Shown here piece after piece: positions 6,830-14,301 of a stretch of DNA of 36,373 nucleotides. The notes under the pieces were generated by a model that searched no databases, was not told the origin of the DNA, and was given only the letters and a program-made list of their open reading frames with translations. The translations under genes were made by a program, and so were the position numbers. Source of the stretch: a virus; IMG/VR virus record IMGVR_UViG_3300021425_000092, positions 1-36,373 of that record; one strand, written 5' to 3'. Position 1 is the stretch's first letter; the number at the start of each line of letters is the position of its first letter.

Positions 6830-7163
6830 TCTCTAACTCCCTTAAAACGTCATCTGTACCTTTGTTGAATCTCAATTCCATCAAACCTGGTTTTGCAACT
6901 GCAAGTTTTTCGAAGTTATGTTTTGATAAGATTTGTAGATATTTGTCTTTATCTGCTTCGATTTGTGCATTTCTTCTGGATAGATTCTGTAATGCTTTGC
7001 CTTGTTTCTCAAAGTTCTCTTGCATTACTCTCATTGTTTCTTTCTGTTCCTCTACTGCATAATTTAATTTTAGATTATTCTCAGTGAGTGTTTGATTTTC
7101 GTTATACAACCAAAATGATGTTCCTCCAAGAACAAGTATGATTGCTATAAAAAACTGATACAT
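6780..7163 (-). CDS. Inner-membrane coiled-coil protein, probable i-spanin
   Basis: 127 residues: one N-terminal membrane helix (about residues 3-19, YQFFIAIILVLGGTSFWLY) followed by a long periplasmic helical stretch (residues 25-85) with heptad-like Leu/Ile/Asn spacing. Then comes a segment KPGLMELRFNKGTDDVLREL of a kind I recall from spanin-like proteins of marine phages. Topology and the overlap with a lipoprotein gene match the Rz family: the coiled coil spans the periplasm and meets the lipoprotein. Its ATG overlaps the stop of the cytochrome gene (TAATG). No endolysin or clear holin was seen next to it in this window. Confidence 0.65.
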   Translation of the reverse strand: MYQFFIAIILVLGGTSFWLYNENQTLTENNLKLNYAVEEQKETMRVMQENFEKQGKALQNLSRRNAQIEADKDKYLQILSKHNFEKLAVAKPGLMELRFNKGTDDVLRELENDTKEISNLDSTSSND

Positions 7164-7603
7164 TACAATTCAACCTCAATAAATTTACCAATAGTCTCAA
7201 TGTCTTGCTCTGATAACATGCCTGCTTGTGCCCACATGGTTGATGACATTGCTCCTACTTCTCCTCTGTTCTTATATGTAGTCAATCTGTCGATGATATA
7301 ATCTGCTGATTGACCTGCAAGTGCTGGAAATACTGCCATGCCTTCTCCATTCTGACCATGACATGCGGCACAACCTGCCCATAAACTTCTGATTGAAGAG
7401 AATTCATCTTGTGATGCGAGTTCATTTTTAATACGTTCTATTTCTGAGGCAGTGCCATTTATTCTGACATACTCTTCGTAACATTCACCTGTGCATGAAT
7501 GACCACCACTAACTCCAGAGTATTCTAAATCTGGATATACCTTAAAACCAAAGAACAAACTTATTGCGAGTGTTCCTAATAATGCCATTCCTAATTCTTT
7601 CAT
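7163..7603 (-). CDS. Membrane-anchored c-type cytochrome
   Basis: A 146-residue protein with an uncleaved or signal-anchor hydrophobic helix (residues 5-21) and a C-terminal class I cytochrome c domain. The heme motif is CAACH (78-82), followed by GQNGEGMAVFPALAGQ, and the axial methionine is probably M119 or M123 in the segment before LSEQDIETIGKFI. This pattern matches the c4/c553-type domain of bacterial electron carriers. Residues 25-70 hold two further cysteines (C37, C41). It would act in the periplasm after heme attachment by the host cytochrome-maturation system. A c-type cytochrome in a phage is unusual; flanking overlaps (TGATATG before, TAATG after) show that it belongs to this phage operon and is not a contaminant. 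Confidence 0.9.
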   Translation of the reverse strand: MKELGMALLGTLAISLFFGFKVYPDLEYSGVSGGHSCTGECYEEYVRINGTASEIERIKNELASQDEFSSIRSLWAGCAACHGQNGEGMAVFPALAGQSADYIIDRLTTYKNRGEVGAMSSTMWAQAGMLSEQDIETIGKFIEVEL

Positions 7604-7604
7604 A

Positions 7605-7772
7605 TCAATTTATGTAATTTCTCCTGTTTCTTAAGGCAGTTCTTAACTTACCATTTTTGCTTCTGTAGGGTTCAGTAATACATTTAGTACCTTCTAGACT
7701 CTTTGCAAGTAAAAGGTAAATACTAAACAATGCAATTAGAGATATTCCACTTAAAAATAATAATTCAATCAT
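7605..7772 (-). CDS. Small 55-residue single-pass membrane protein
   Basis: One N-terminal membrane helix (about residues 3-22, ELLFLSGISLIALFSIYLLL) and a basic tail (KNGKLRTALRNRRNYIN). This is N-out or N-in single-pass topology with a positively charged cytoplasmic tail by the positive-inside rule. GAGG upstream and two consecutive ATG codons (7775 or 7772) overlap the end of the preceding gene; the second was chosen. The stop lies 2 nt before the cytochrome start, so the two are translated together. Size and position would allow a holin-like or cytochrome-partner role, but there is no direct evidence. Confidence 0.7.
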   Translation of the reverse strand: MIELLFLSGISLIALFSIYLLLAKSLEGTKCITEPYRSKNGKLRTALRNRRNYIN

Positions 7773-7989
7773 CATAATCCTCTATAATATAATTTAGTCC
7801 TGCAGAACTTCTGTACTCTACTATTTTATCTTCATCTGTTCGAAATTTCAAGTGCTTTTCTTTCTGAACCAGCACTTTTTTAACGATATACGACCTATCG
7901 TCTGCATCTCCCCATTCTTTATTGAATGATACAGTTATCTTATACCTTGTTAAAAACAAGGACTTTATCCATGTCCATATGTTATTCAT
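7765..7989 (-). CDS. Hypothetical 74-residue protein
   Basis: Short protein with an N-terminal amphipathic stretch (NNIWTWIKSLFL), then a compact beta-rich sequence (YKITVSFNKEWGDADDRSYIVKKVLVQKEKHLKF). I recall similar small proteins in marine myoviruses, without known function. A late box ACTAAATA ends 5 nt before the ATG and no Shine-Dalgarno is present, so the transcript should be leaderless. It heads the late unit that runs on through the 55-residue membrane protein, cytochrome c, the spanin-like pair and probably the oxygenases. Confidence 0.8.
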   Translation of the reverse strand: MNNIWTWIKSLFLTRYKITVSFNKEWGDADDRSYIVKKVLVQKEKHLKFRTDEDKIVEYRSSAGLNYIIEDYDD

Positions 7990-7994
7990 ACTTC

Positions 7995-8002
7995 TATTTA
8001 GT
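7995..8002 (-). promoter_or_regulatory. Late promoter box ACTAAATA
   Basis: The minus-strand octamer ACTAAATA is followed by GAAGT and then the ATG at 7989. The 5-nt spacing is identical to three CATAAATA boxes in the window. T4 late transcription starts about 6 nt after the box, so the mRNA would begin at the A of ATG. Confidence 0.65.
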
Positions 8003-8009
8003 ACAGAAA

Positions 8010-8363
8010 TTAGGCAACTGCTTTTTCTGACTCGATTTCTGCAACCAAGTCATCAAAAGAACCACAGAAGTATGCTGATTCACTTTCCTCATAAGGAACA
8101 GTTTCAACACCTGTGATATAGTCAAATGAACCTGAAAGTCCATTGAACCTATTCACATGTTGCATGACTAATGCACATGCTGATGCTTCTGTAACAGAAG
8201 GCACATGATAATAATCATGGTTACCAGGACCATATGCATCTTTTTCGAAGATTTCCTTCGTTACATCGAAGGATACAATATAAGTGCAACCACCCTTATA
8301 TTTGTAAAAGTTAGTTCCATACTCCTCAACATTCTGAGTGTTTATTTGATATGCATATTTCAT
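8010..8363 (-). CDS. Hypothetical 117-residue protein
   Basis: Soluble protein, not recognised. It contains a tyrosine/glycine-rich N-terminus (YGTNFYKYKGGCTYIVSFDV), a middle with EASACALVMQHVNRFNG, and an acidic C-terminus. No clear catalytic or metal motif was seen, although Cys and His are scattered (C26, H49-type). GGAGA lies before the ATG, and only 1 nt separates it from the stop of the nucleotidase gene, so it is in the operon started by the promoter at 8881-8910. Confidence 0.75.
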   Translation of the reverse strand: MKYAYQINTQNVEEYGTNFYKYKGGCTYIVSFDVTKEIFEKDAYGPGNHDYYHVPSVTEASACALVMQHVNRFNGLSGSFDYITGVETVPYEESESAYFCGSFDDLVAEIESEKAVA

Positions 8364-8364
8364 A

Positions 8365-8874
8365 TTAGTCTCCTTTTCTTAATTCTTTTAACGTTGCAAT
8401 AGTTTTCTCAGCACTTTCATGTAGTATACCAATTCCACCATTATCTTCCCATGCTTTGATGTTCTTCTCTCTGTCATCAATCAGAACAAAACCATCTTTT
8501 GCAAAGGCACCTTTTTGACTTCCACTGTAAGTGCAAGTAACAACAACTGTTGGGTCGATATACTTTCTAACCCATGTGTTTTTGTCATAGACAACTAACT
8601 CTCTGTTGACTGTACCTGCGGCAGTAAGTATCTCCCAAGGAAGACCAGTGTGTTTGATATAACCTATCAAATCAGCATAATCTACCATCGGAGGTAATAG
8701 TCCAAAAAGTCTTTTGTTTGTTAATTCTTCTTTCCTGAGGTCATACTCAGAATGACCAGCATCGTCACTGGTGAGGGGTTTACCCATCATTTCAGAACAA
8801 CCTGCAAGGAAGTCTGCTACTACTCCGTCCATATCAACGAAGATTCTTTTTACATTTTTTATTTCTTTTTTCAT
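8365..8874 (-). CDS. 5'(3')-deoxyribonucleotidase-like HAD phosphatase
   Basis: 169 residues, HAD superfamily, NT5C-type. Motif I is DMDGVVADF (nucleophile D14, acid/base D16), motif II is the ILTA turn in the middle, a lysine near SQKGAF serves as motif III, and LIDDREKNIKAW is motif IV. The family removes the 5'-phosphate from (deoxy)nucleoside monophosphates and would tune nucleotide pools beside nrdA/nrdB. The start at MKKEIKNVKRIF is chosen because the -10 box TATACT lies 6 nt upstream, which gives a leaderless mRNA; 18 further in-frame codons upstream would overlap the promoter. The same start geometry occurs at the second HAD gene at 30738. Confidence 0.85.
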   Translation of the reverse strand: MKKEIKNVKRIFVDMDGVVADFLAGCSEMMGKPLTSDDAGHSEYDLRKEELTNKRLFGLLPPMVDYADLIGYIKHTGLPWEILTAAGTVNRELVVYDKNTWVRKYIDPTVVVTCTYSGSQKGAFAKDGFVLIDDREKNIKAWEDNGGIGILHESAEKTIATLKELRKGD

Positions 8875-8880
8875 ACTGTT

Positions 8881-8910
8881 AGTATACCAAAAATCAGCGG
8901 TCATTGTCAA
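8881..8910 (-). promoter_or_regulatory. Strong sigma70-like promoter, leaderless geometry
   Basis: On the minus strand TTGACA (8905-8910), 18 nt, TATACT (8881-8886), then AACAGT and the ATG at 8874. The -35 lies within the last codons of the HExxH gene. Its design is the same as 913-942 and 30745-30774. Confidence 0.85.
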
Positions 8911-9205
8911 GCGTTCTTTCGAGGGCATATGCTTCGTTTTCGTCTATTTCACGACCTTCTATTATCTGCTTTGCATGAATCATTTCATGTGCAAGAGTGA
9001 CATATCTTTCACTGTCCAATCTTACATAGATATTGAGATAAGTTTTACCCTTGAATACTCTAGGGTGTTCTATGATACCTTTTTGTTGAAATGAGGGAGG
9101 GAGACGATATATGTTTATCTCTGCGTTTGCATCAGAGATTTCTAAGGTGTTCGCAAATTTTACTGCCTTTTCTAACAGTCCGTTAACATTACAAAATATA
9201 TGCAT
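8894..9205 (-). CDS. HExxH metalloprotease-like protein
   Basis: A 103-residue protein with a zinc-peptidase helix LAHEMIHAKQ (HEMIH) followed by IIEGREIDENEAYALE, where a glutamate about 20 residues downstream could be the third ligand, as in gluzincins and SprT/WSS1-like minimal peptidases. The N-terminal part is a short alpha/beta region (INIYRLP, KTYLNIYVRL). The substrate is unknown; such small phage peptidases may process phage or host proteins. It follows the zinc-ribbon gene directly (TAAATG), and its end carries the -35 of the nucleotidase promoter. Confidence 0.75.
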   Translation of the reverse strand: MHIFCNVNGLLEKAVKFANTLEISDANAEINIYRLPPSFQQKGIIEHPRVFKGKTYLNIYVRLDSERYVTLAHEMIHAKQIIEGREIDENEAYALERTLDNDR

Positions 9206-9358
9206 TTATTCATCATCTATATCATCAAAAAACCAATCGTCTATTTTAGTTGAACAAAATGTGCATACTGTTGGTTTTAACTCTTCGATTGGCTCATTTA
9301 TGGGTTCTATTTCGAATTCATTCTGACATTCATCACAATAATATCTATACTTAGTCAT
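9206..9358 (-). CDS. Small zinc-ribbon protein
   Basis: 50 residues with two CxxC knuckles: CDEC near residues 8-11 and CTFC near residues 34-37, separated by an acidic loop, and a very acidic tail (DDWFFDDIDDE). This is a minimal zinc ribbon of the kind found in small regulatory or nucleic-acid-binding proteins. It overlaps the previous gene by 8 nt (ATGACTAA), and its TAA is directly followed by the next ATG. The acidic tail argues against simple DNA binding. No specific family is claimed. Confidence 0.75.
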   Translation of the reverse strand: MTKYRYYCDECQNEFEIEPINEPIEELKPTVCTFCSTKIDDWFFDDIDDE

Positions 9359-9629
9359 AAGTTATATATCCGTCCTCTGATTTTCCTGTGTTAATTATAT
9401 GTCTTTGAAATACTTCTTCAAACTCTACGACTTCTGGTTCACCATTAGGTGCTTGTTCGATGCAATAGGGAAGAACTGCTCTTGCTTCAGACTTTTGAAA
9501 GTCTAAACCACATGTGAATATTCTGACTTCGCAAAATATTCTGTCAATCTGAGAGCATAGATGTTTCCATCTTTCACATTCTACATCTTGCTCTGGGATT
9601 GGCGGCAAATATACGTGAACCTTTCTCAT
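9351..9629 (-). CDS. Hypothetical 92-residue protein
   Basis: Not recognised. The sequence begins MRKVHVYLPPIPEQDVECERWKHL and has four to five cysteines in the first 55 residues (C18, C25, C33, C40, C56). These are spaced irregularly, so metal binding or disulfides are possible but unproven. There is no membrane segment. Its start overlaps the glutaredoxin stop (ATGA), which places it in the ribonucleotide-reductase operon; a redox partner role is conceivable from context. Confidence 0.7.
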   Translation of the reverse strand: MRKVHVYLPPIPEQDVECERWKHLCSQIDRIFCEVRIFTCGLDFQKSEARAVLPYCIEQAPNGEPEVVEFEEVFQRHIINTGKSEDGYITYD

Positions 9630-9856
9630 TGCATATCAGTCTTTACAAGTTCTTCTAATTCAGTGTAACCACCAATTTTGTTTCCATCAACTATAATTTG
9701 TGGAAATGTTCTTGCAGTTGGAAATGTTTCCATCATTTCTTCTCTTGTGAAATCAAATCCTAGAAGTTTATATTCATACTCTTCACCGATTCTTTCACAT
9801 AGTGCTTTTGCTTTGTCACAAAATGGACAATTATCTTTTCCGTATATTTCAATCAT
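9626..9856 (-). CDS. Glutaredoxin
   Basis: A 76-residue classic glutaredoxin with active site CPFC (residues 9-12 region, NCPFCDKAK), the cis-proline TFPQIIVDG and the GGYTEL end motif. It reduces the C-terminal cysteine pair of ribonucleotide reductase, using host glutathione. It sits downstream of nrdA and nrdB, separated from nrdB by a 33-residue gene with overlapping start and stop codons, so it is made with the enzyme it serves. Confidence 0.93.
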   Translation of the reverse strand: MIEIYGKDNCPFCDKAKALCERIGEEYEYKLLGFDFTREEMMETFPTARTFPQIIVDGNKIGGYTELEELVKTDMQ

Positions 9857-9954
9857 CTTGCTTTTAACTCCTCAACTTGTTTAGTTAGTTCTTTTAATCT
9901 CTCAAGTATCTCATCGAGTAGATTCTTAATATGGGTATTTGTAGGATGTCCCAT
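9853..9954 (-). CDS. 33-residue helical peptide between nrdB and glutaredoxin
   Basis: A very short gene whose ATG overlaps the nrdB stop (TAATG) and whose TGA overlaps the glutaredoxin ATG. The peptide is almost all helix, with leucines at heptad-like positions (NLLDEILERLKELTKQVEELKAR), i.e. a short coiled coil. Exact coupling on both sides argues that it is translated. It may oligomerise or bind a reductase subunit; no family was recognised. Confidence 0.6.
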   Translation of the reverse strand: MGHPTNTHIKNLLDEILERLKELTKQVEELKAR

Positions 9955-11051
9955 TACAATTTAAAGTCTGCAAATGTATCATCTGATACATCTTGTTTAA
10001 TACCACCTATGACATAAGATTCAATCTCAGTCTCTTGTGGTGCATTCTGAAGTCCTCTACTGTTGAACCAGTGTTGTGTCCATGGTAAAGGGTTATTTGC
10101 ACTAGAGATATCGTATATAGGATTGAGTCCTATTGCACGTAATCTCTTGTTTGCAATGAATTCTACATATTGACCTAGTAGAGGAACAGATAGACCAATC
10201 ATTGAACCATCTTTGAATAGATACTCTGCCCATTCCTTCTCTTGTGCAACTGCATCTTCATACATTGCATAGACTTCTTTCTCACAATCTCTCATAACCT
10301 TGTTCATCAACTTATCATTCTCATGGTTTTTATATGCCTTGAGTATATGTTGTGATACTGCAAGATGTTGTGCTTCGTCACGTGCAATGAATGATATAAT
10401 CTTTGCTGACCCTTCCATAACTTTGAGTTCACCAAATCCAAATGAACATGCAAATGAGACAAAGAAACGAATCCCTTCTAGGATATTGACTGATATAAGT
10501 GCAAGATATAATGCCTTATATAAATCGTAGTCTTCGACCTTGAGTCCTAATAACCTTCTTCGTCCCAATGCAATGAAATCATCGTATTTTTCTGTAACCA
10601 TTTCTGCTCTTTTGATGATTGCTGGTTCATCTATAATTGTATCAAATATATCACTAGGGTCTGCATAAACATTTTTTATAATATGAGTGTAAGACCTGCT
10701 ATGAATGGTCTCCATAAAGTCCCAAGTGATGATACAAGATTCAAGTTCAGGCAGAGTCACGAAAGGTAAAAATGCTATGGATGGTGCCCTACCTTGAACT
10801 GAATCTAAAAGTGTTTGATATCTTAAATTTGATGTGAAGATATGTTTTTGGGCATCTGTTAATGATTGGTAGTCTGCTCGGTCTTTCTGTAAAGATACTT
10901 CTTCAGGTCTCCAGAAAAACCCTAATTGCTTTTGTGTAAGTTTATCAAAGATTGGATATTTGAATTCATCAAATCTTTGAGTGTTTAGTTCTTCACCAAA
11001 GAACATCTTGTTCTTTCTAAAATCTACATTGCTCTTGTTAAATACCGTCAT
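9954..11051 (-). CDS. nrdB: Ribonucleotide reductase class Ia, small (radical) subunit
   Basis: A 365-residue protein with all features of class Ia R2. The first iron ligand is D83 (LLDSVQGR), then E114 and H117 in METIHSRSYTH, with the radical tyrosine Y121. The second half-site is RDEAQHL near residue 230, with a further glutamate earlier. The length is normal. It assembles the diiron-tyrosyl radical and delivers it to NrdA to make dNTPs for phage replication. Its ATG overlaps the stop of the 2OG oxygenase gene, and its stop overlaps the 33-residue gene. Confidence 0.97.
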   Translation of the reverse strand: MTVFNKSNVDFRKNKMFFGEELNTQRFDEFKYPIFDKLTQKQLGFFWRPEEVSLQKDRADYQSLTDAQKHIFTSNLRYQTLLDSVQGRAPSIAFLPFVTLPELESCIITWDFMETIHSRSYTHIIKNVYADPSDIFDTIIDEPAIIKRAEMVTEKYDDFIALGRRRLLGLKVEDYDLYKALYLALISVNILEGIRFFVSFACSFGFGELKVMEGSAKIISFIARDEAQHLAVSQHILKAYKNHENDKLMNKVMRDCEKEVYAMYEDAVAQEKEWAEYLFKDGSMIGLSVPLLGQYVEFIANKRLRAIGLNPIYDISSANNPLPWTQHWFNSRGLQNAPQETEIESYVIGGIKQDVSDDTFADFKL

Positions 11052-12001
11052 TTATCTACCCTTTTCAAATCATTGTAATAATTTACGCATTTTTCTAATG
11101 TCTCTCTACCTTCTCTTGTTTGTTGATAATGTTGATATTCGTCCATGAATTTCACATAATCATCTTGTCTTTTATCATCAGAGTGATACTTACTTAGTCT
11201 TCCGTCATGCTCTAAAGTACCTATTTTTAAATCACCTGCAATTCCTTTATCACCCAACTTACCATCTTTGTAGAAATTCTCTAATCTTCTCATTTCACCT
11301 CTTCTGTTATAGAAGTGAACAAAAATATGATAACTATATTCTCCTAAGAAATAATCTCTCCAATGAGGTATATTAGGTCCTTGATATAGTAATACATCTC
11401 CAGGTTCTAATAATAGTTGCTTACAACCATTTTTCTTTCTTTCTCTCTGAGAATAATCTTGTGACTCATTCTTTACAGTTTCTGCATCTTCTGTAATATA
11501 GTTTTTGTCATTCCTTAACCATATTGGCCAAGGTGAACCATCATCTGATTGATACTCTAAACAAAGTGTTGCACTAACTTCACATGAAGGTCTATCTAAA
11601 TGAGAACCTAAATATGCACCTCTCTCATATTTACGAGAATATGCATAAGTAATTCCTAAGTCTAAATCAATATGTCTTTTTAATTCTTGATGCAACCAAT
11701 TGTGCAATCCAATTGCCCATGGGGCAGAGTATTGTGCTGTTGATTTACCTATTGAAGAAGCAGGATTCTTATACGTGATATCATTCTCTTCTCTGTAAAG
11801 ACCTGAACTTTCAGAATGCTCATGTGCTTTCCAATTATCAAGTGTCATATTTATAATATCTTTTGGTATAAGATTCTTTAAAACAACATATCTATCGAAC
11901 ATGAATTTCCATGTTGTTTCATTTGTTATTCCTTTGATGTTCTTACCACTTCCCGCATCAAAGATTCTGTATTCTACAGTTTTATCTTCAAATGGTATCA
12001 T
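11048..12001 (-). CDS. 2OG-Fe(II) oxygenase between nrdA and nrdB
   Basis: A 317-residue protein with the oxygenase core in residues 115-235: H134-x-D136 (GSHLDRPSCEVSATLCL) and distal H213 (GPNIPHWRDYF), preceded by EPGDVLLYQ, the usual strand before the distal histidine. The C-terminal 85 residues are charged and helical. The start is taken at MIPFEDK, where the ATG overlaps the nrdA TGA; an ATG three codons upstream is possible. It is larger than, and distinct from, the four oxygenases at 3.5-6.3 kb. Its place between the two reductase genes, with ATGA overlaps on both sides, suggests that it is made together with the dNTP-producing enzyme. A nucleotide or DNA-base substrate is possible but unproven. 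Confidence 0.85.
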   Translation of the reverse strand: MIPFEDKTVEYRIFDAGSGKNIKGITNETTWKFMFDRYVVLKNLIPKDIINMTLDNWKAHEHSESSGLYREENDITYKNPASSIGKSTAQYSAPWAIGLHNWLHQELKRHIDLDLGITYAYSRKYERGAYLGSHLDRPSCEVSATLCLEYQSDDGSPWPIWLRNDKNYITEDAETVKNESQDYSQRERKKNGCKQLLLEPGDVLLYQGPNIPHWRDYFLGEYSYHIFVHFYNRRGEMRRLENFYKDGKLGDKGIAGDLKIGTLEHDGRLSKYHSDDKRQDDYVKFMDEYQHYQQTREGRETLEKCVNYYNDLKRVDK

Positions 12002-14301
12002 ATTGCACATGCCTCACAATCTTCATCTTCATATCCACTCATCACATTTGCGGCATCGTCTACAGCACTTGGTAAGTCTTCAACAACATCTTCAGTTTTA
12101 CCATCCATTGTATTTTGATAATAAGATGTCTTCCAACCATATTTGTAAGTGTTGAGTAAATCTTTTGCCATAACTGATACAGGAACTTCTCCGTTCTCAT
12201 AATTTTCAGGATTATATGACCAGTTTCCACTTATGCCCTGGTCAAAGAACTTCTGCATAACTGCAACAACATTAATATAACCAGTATTATCTGGCATGTC
12301 CCATAAAAGAGTGTAAGCAGATTTTAGATGTGAGTATTGAGGCACGATTTGTTTGAGTGTACCTTTCTTGCTCTTTTTAACTGACAAGTAATCTCTTGGT
12401 GGTTCAATACCATTAGTTGCATTACATACAACACTTGATGACTCACTTGGCATTTGTGCTGTAAGTGTAGAATGTCTTAGACCATGAACTTGAATGTCCT
12501 TTCTGAGTTTCTCCCAATCCATTTTGTAATTCGGTTTTACTAATTCATCAACATCTTTCTTGTATGTGTCGATAGGTAAAATGCCTTCTGCATATTTTGT
12601 CCTGTCAAAGTATTCGCATTCTCCTTTTTCTTCTGCAATTTTGTTAGATGATTTCAATAGGTAATACTGAAACTTCTCTGTCAATTCATGGACAATTTCC
12701 CATGCTTTTGGGTCATCGTATTTGACTTTATGTTTTGCAAGATAATGTGCAAGACCAATGTAACCAATACCTAAACTTCTTCTTGCACGTGTAGATATCT
12801 CTGCCGCCCTTACAGGATATTCTTGATAATCAATCAGTTCTTCTAATCCTCTAACTGCGATGTCACATAAAGATTCTATCTCATCGTCTTTGATAACACC
12901 TACATTTATTGCTGACAAGATGCACAATGCAATCTCACCTTCACCATCAATGTGTTCTATAGGGTCAGTCGGAAGAGTGATTTCTTGACATAGATTACTC
13001 ATGTTCACTTTGTCTAAAAATGAACTATGAGTATTACTATGGTCTATATTCATAATATAGATTCGACCAGTCTCCGCTCTTTCTTTTAATAAATCTGTAA
13101 TCAGTTCTCTTGCACTGATTTTTGTTTTTGGTATTGATGTTGCTCTCTCATACTTTTCATAGAGTTCATCAAACTCAGGTGTCCCAAATGCCTCATATAA
13201 ACCTGGCACATTATGTGGACTGAAAAGTGTAATCTCTTCATTTGCAAGAAATCTTTTGTAGAATAGTTCTGACAACTGAATTGAGTAGTCTAACTTCCTG
13301 ACACGATTGTCTTCAGTCCCCTTGTTATTCTTGAGAACAATGATGTCTTCGATTTCTTGGTGCCATATAGGAAAGTGGACTGTCGCACTGCCTCCTCTGA
13401 CACCGTTTTGTGTACAGCATCTAACTGTTGACTCAAACTTTTTAAGGAATGGGATAACTCCTGTATGTTGAACTTCACCACCTCTGATTTTCGAACCAAT
13501 GCCTCGTATTCTTCCTGCGTTGATTCCGATTCCAGCACGTTGAGCGACATATCTTCCGATTGCCATGTCACTTGAGAAGATACTTCCGAGAGAGTCGTCT
13601 GAATCAACGAGAACACAACTTGCAAATTGTTTAAGCGGCGTTCTAACACCTGCCATAATTGGTGTTGGTATATTAATTTTGAATTGCGATGATGCATCGT
13701 AATACCTCTTTACATAATCTAATCTATTTTCGCCATAGTTTCTAAACAATGTCATGGCGATTAACATATACATGAATTGTGGTGTTTCGTAAATGACACC
13801 ACTGCTTCTGTCTTGAATTAAGTATTTGTCTACAACTTGTTGTAAACCTGCGTATGTGTAATCAAAGTCTCTGCTATGTCTTAAATAACTATTCAACTTC
13901 TTAAGTTCTTTATCTGAGTAATCATCTAATAAGTCATTGATGTAAACTCCTTTGTCTATGTTTCTTTCAATGATATCTTTGAGAGGTGGATAGATTTCTG
14001 CATCTTTCCATTTTGTATTGAATACTTGTTTCTGAATTGCAAACAATAAAAGTCTTGCGGCAACGAATTGATAATTAGGAGATTCAAGTGAGATTAAATC
14101 ACTTGCACTTTTGATAAGAATCTTTTGTATCTCACCTGTTGTGATACCATCATAGAATTGTAGTCCACTATTCATTTCTACTAAAGACTCAGAAACACCT
14201 GTGATGCCTCTACATGCCTTCTCTACCATTTTATGTATTTTGTCTAAATTGATTTCTACTTTTGAACCGTCAGACTTGACTACTTTGATATCTGAATTCA
14301 T
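11998..14301 (-). CDS. nrdA: Ribonucleotide reductase class Ia, large (catalytic) subunit
   Basis: A 767-residue protein with an N-terminal ATP-cone (residues 1-95, DIKVVKSDGSKVEINLDKI), which is the allosteric activity site. The active-site cysteines are in FASCVLVD, NLCQEI and LCILSAINVG, the radical-transfer tyrosines lie near the C-terminus, and the tail CEAC carries the redox pair re-reduced by glutaredoxin. It reduces ribonucleoside diphosphates to deoxy forms. The start ATG overlaps the primase TGA, and its stop overlaps the oxygenase start. It is full length with no sign of an intron or split, although phage nrdA genes often carry them. Confidence 0.97.
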   Translation of the reverse strand: MNSDIKVVKSDGSKVEINLDKIHKMVEKACRGITGVSESLVEMNSGLQFYDGITTGEIQKILIKSASDLISLESPNYQFVAARLLLFAIQKQVFNTKWKDAEIYPPLKDIIERNIDKGVYINDLLDDYSDKELKKLNSYLRHSRDFDYTYAGLQQVVDKYLIQDRSSGVIYETPQFMYMLIAMTLFRNYGENRLDYVKRYYDASSQFKINIPTPIMAGVRTPLKQFASCVLVDSDDSLGSIFSSDMAIGRYVAQRAGIGINAGRIRGIGSKIRGGEVQHTGVIPFLKKFESTVRCCTQNGVRGGSATVHFPIWHQEIEDIIVLKNNKGTEDNRVRKLDYSIQLSELFYKRFLANEEITLFSPHNVPGLYEAFGTPEFDELYEKYERATSIPKTKISARELITDLLKERAETGRIYIMNIDHSNTHSSFLDKVNMSNLCQEITLPTDPIEHIDGEGEIALCILSAINVGVIKDDEIESLCDIAVRGLEELIDYQEYPVRAAEISTRARRSLGIGYIGLAHYLAKHKVKYDDPKAWEIVHELTEKFQYYLLKSSNKIAEEKGECEYFDRTKYAEGILPIDTYKKDVDELVKPNYKMDWEKLRKDIQVHGLRHSTLTAQMPSESSSVVCNATNGIEPPRDYLSVKKSKKGTLKQIVPQYSHLKSAYTLLWDMPDNTGYINVVAVMQKFFDQGISGNWSYNPENYENGEVPVSVMAKDLLNTYKYGWKTSYYQNTMDGKTEDVVEDLPSAVDDAANVMSGYEDEDCEACAI

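Noticed and set aside
8875-8928. Upstream start for the nucleotidase
   Set aside because: The extra codons lie within the -10 and spacer of a near-consensus promoter, and the protein family begins close to the later ATG.
13290-13697. 135-codon minus-strand frame inside nrdA
   Set aside because: It is an out-of-frame shadow of the strongly conserved nrdA coding sequence.
9954-14301. Homing endonuclease or intron in the nrd genes
   Set aside because: Both nrd genes are full length and continuous, and the gene between them is an oxygenase.
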